Assembly: GCF_000315485.1 (NCBI RefSeq)
Contig: NZ_JH992943.1
Location: 667,896 to 731,895 of the forward strand
DNA length: 64,000 bases
DNA from: Bacteroides oleiciplenus YIT 12058
GTDB taxonomy: Bacteria > Bacteroidota > Bacteroidia > Bacteroidales > Bacteroidaceae
Direction of reading: 5' to 3'
The notes under the pieces: generated by a model
What the model was told of the DNA's origin: nothing
Databases searched by the model: none
What the model saw: the letters and a program-made list of their open reading frames with translations, nothing else
Position numbers and translations under genes: made by a program
Shown: piece by piece, positions 63,289 to 64,000 of the stretch
How the letters are laid out: each line of letters starts with the position of its first letter
How positions within the stretch are numbered: the stretch's first letter is position 1

Positions 63289-64000
63289 GATTTGCTATCG
63301 ACATTAAATGTTCAAGTATGTTCATATCAACCGGACAAGCACGGGAACAACGCCCGCATCCGGTACAGCCTGTTTCATTTATACGCTCTGGCATATACAA
63401 AAACTTATGCAGGATGCGTTGCCTCCAACGGGTACTTTGGGTAGACCGGGGATTATGTCCGGATGTATGCTGCGTAAATAATGAAAATCCACAGGAATCC
63501 CAGCAACGAATCCGGTTGCCGGAACTTCCCCGGGCATCTTCCTGAATATCAAAACAGGCGCAAGTGGGACAAACAAATGCACAGGCACCACATCCCAGAC
63601 AGCGTTCGGACTGTTGTTTCCAGACGGGACTGTCAAAAGCACCTTCCAGCTTTTCATGGAGTCGATCGAGAGGAAAACGGACAGGTACGGATGCTAAATA
63701 TTTCTCTTTATCTATTCCCTCAGCTAGTACGGGGGCTTTCACAAATTTCTCAATCAGCGATTGGCCTTTAGAAGTCAGCACCTCTAGCAAGGCGCTTTGA
63801 TCGGGCAATTCCGTAATCTGTATGTCACTTCCTTCTGTGTTTCCCGGACCTCCGTGAACAGAAGTACAAAAACAGGAATCATCACACTGTGCGCAACTAA
63901 AACTAATCAAAGTCATTTTAGACCGACGTACATTGTATATATCATCTTTGTAATCCCAGTTAAACACAGCGGTGAGCGGAGCAAAACCTGCCGCATCACA
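63281..64000 (-). CDS. 4Fe-4S dicluster electron-transfer subunit (partial)
   Basis: The frame is open to the window end; at least 239 residues are visible and the true start lies outside. SERCLGCGACAFVCPTCACFDI and ETGCTGCGRCSRACPVDMNI are two [4Fe-4S] motifs, as in the beta subunit of sulfhydrogenases and AsrA. An earlier FSCAQCDDSCFCTSVHGGPG adds a Cys-rich site. Cytoplasmic. Forms a complex with the FAD subunit encoded next; catalytic subunits, if any, are outside the window. Confidence 0.87.
   Translation of the reverse strand, partial: CDAAGFAPLTAVFNWDYKDDIYNVRRSKMTLISFSCAQCDDSCFCTSVHGGPGNTEGSDIQITELPDQSALLEVLTSKGQSLIEKFVKAPVLAEGIDKEKYLASVPVRFPLDRLHEKLEGAFDSPVWKQQSERCLGCGACAFVCPTCACFDIQEDARGSSGNRIRCWDSCGFSLFTQHTSGHNPRSTQSTRWRQRILHKFLYMPERINETGCTGCGRCSRACPVDMNILEHLMSIANHG

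Noticed and set aside
1..64000. tRNA, rRNA or CRISPR arrays
   Set aside because: No cloverleaf-like, rRNA-like or regularly spaced repeat sequence was recognised by eye; a covariance-model scan would be needed to exclude small RNAs.

Overview
This 64 kb window looks like the chromosome of a gut Bacteroides (Bacteroidaceae). The reasons are the TAnnTTTG-type promoter boxes, the density of glycan-degrading enzymes and lipoproteins, a capsular polysaccharide (CPS) locus headed by UpxY/UpxZ regulators, the DUF4248/HU/smalltalk/amidase gene set that accompanies Bacteroides CPS loci, a GLPGLI-family protein, and an IS66-type element. The species cannot be fixed from sequence reading alone.

Layout. 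0-13.7 kb, minus strand: a glycan-degradation cluster (GH31, GH97, GH28, two paralogous membrane DUF362 proteins, a large GH28-like beta-helix protein, PL6 lyase), with no SusC/SusD pair inside the window. 13.9-16.5 kb: housekeeping genes (OmpH/Skp-like protein, small membrane protein, aminoacyl-histidine dipeptidase). 16.6-17.3 kb: a MntA/HepT toxin-antitoxin pair. 17.4-31.2 kb and 36.6-46.0 kb, minus strand: two halves of one CPS locus. They carry upxY, upxZ, Wzx flippase, a PP-loop protein, an SDR, a ThDP enzyme, MBOAT plus SGNH acyl-transfer proteins, pyruvyl transferase, glycosyltransferases, Wzy polymerase, GDP-mannose dehydratase, an epimerase/reductase and the WecA-like initiating transferase. 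Between the halves lies an oppositely oriented, phage-like cassette (31.2-36.5 kb): a broken HTH gene, a 24-bp palindrome, a primase-helicase, DUF4248, HU, smalltalk peptide and amidase. An IS66 element (26359-29108) interrupts a CPS glycosyltransferase.

46.2-46.4 kb: an 18-bp inverted repeat flanks a 171-bp segment carrying a good Bacteroides promoter. This is a phase-variable CPS promoter; as sequenced it points away from upxY, so the locus reads as OFF. 46.7-50.3 kb: a beta-helix lipoprotein, an endonuclease/exonuclease/phosphatase-family protein and an MscS channel. 50.5-52.7 kb: an accessory islet with a lipoprotein and a protein that ends in a eukaryotic-type bromodomain and has a nuclease-like GH...GGPG...NL.P region in front of it. 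52.8-58.8 kb: a two-component system next to a GLPGLI protein and a TonB-receptor-like outer-membrane barrel. 58.8-64.0 kb: PAP2 phosphatase, LTA-synthase-like sulfatase-fold protein, fructose-6-phosphate aldolase-like transaldolase, and two subunits of a hydrogenase/sulfite-reductase-type electron-transfer complex, the last cut by the window edge.

The most unusual item is the bromodomain protein at 51372-52589. Next come the OFF-oriented invertible promoter, the IS66 insertion whose removal restores a complete reading frame, and the phage-like cassette that splits the CPS locus. No tRNA, rRNA or CRISPR array was recognised.
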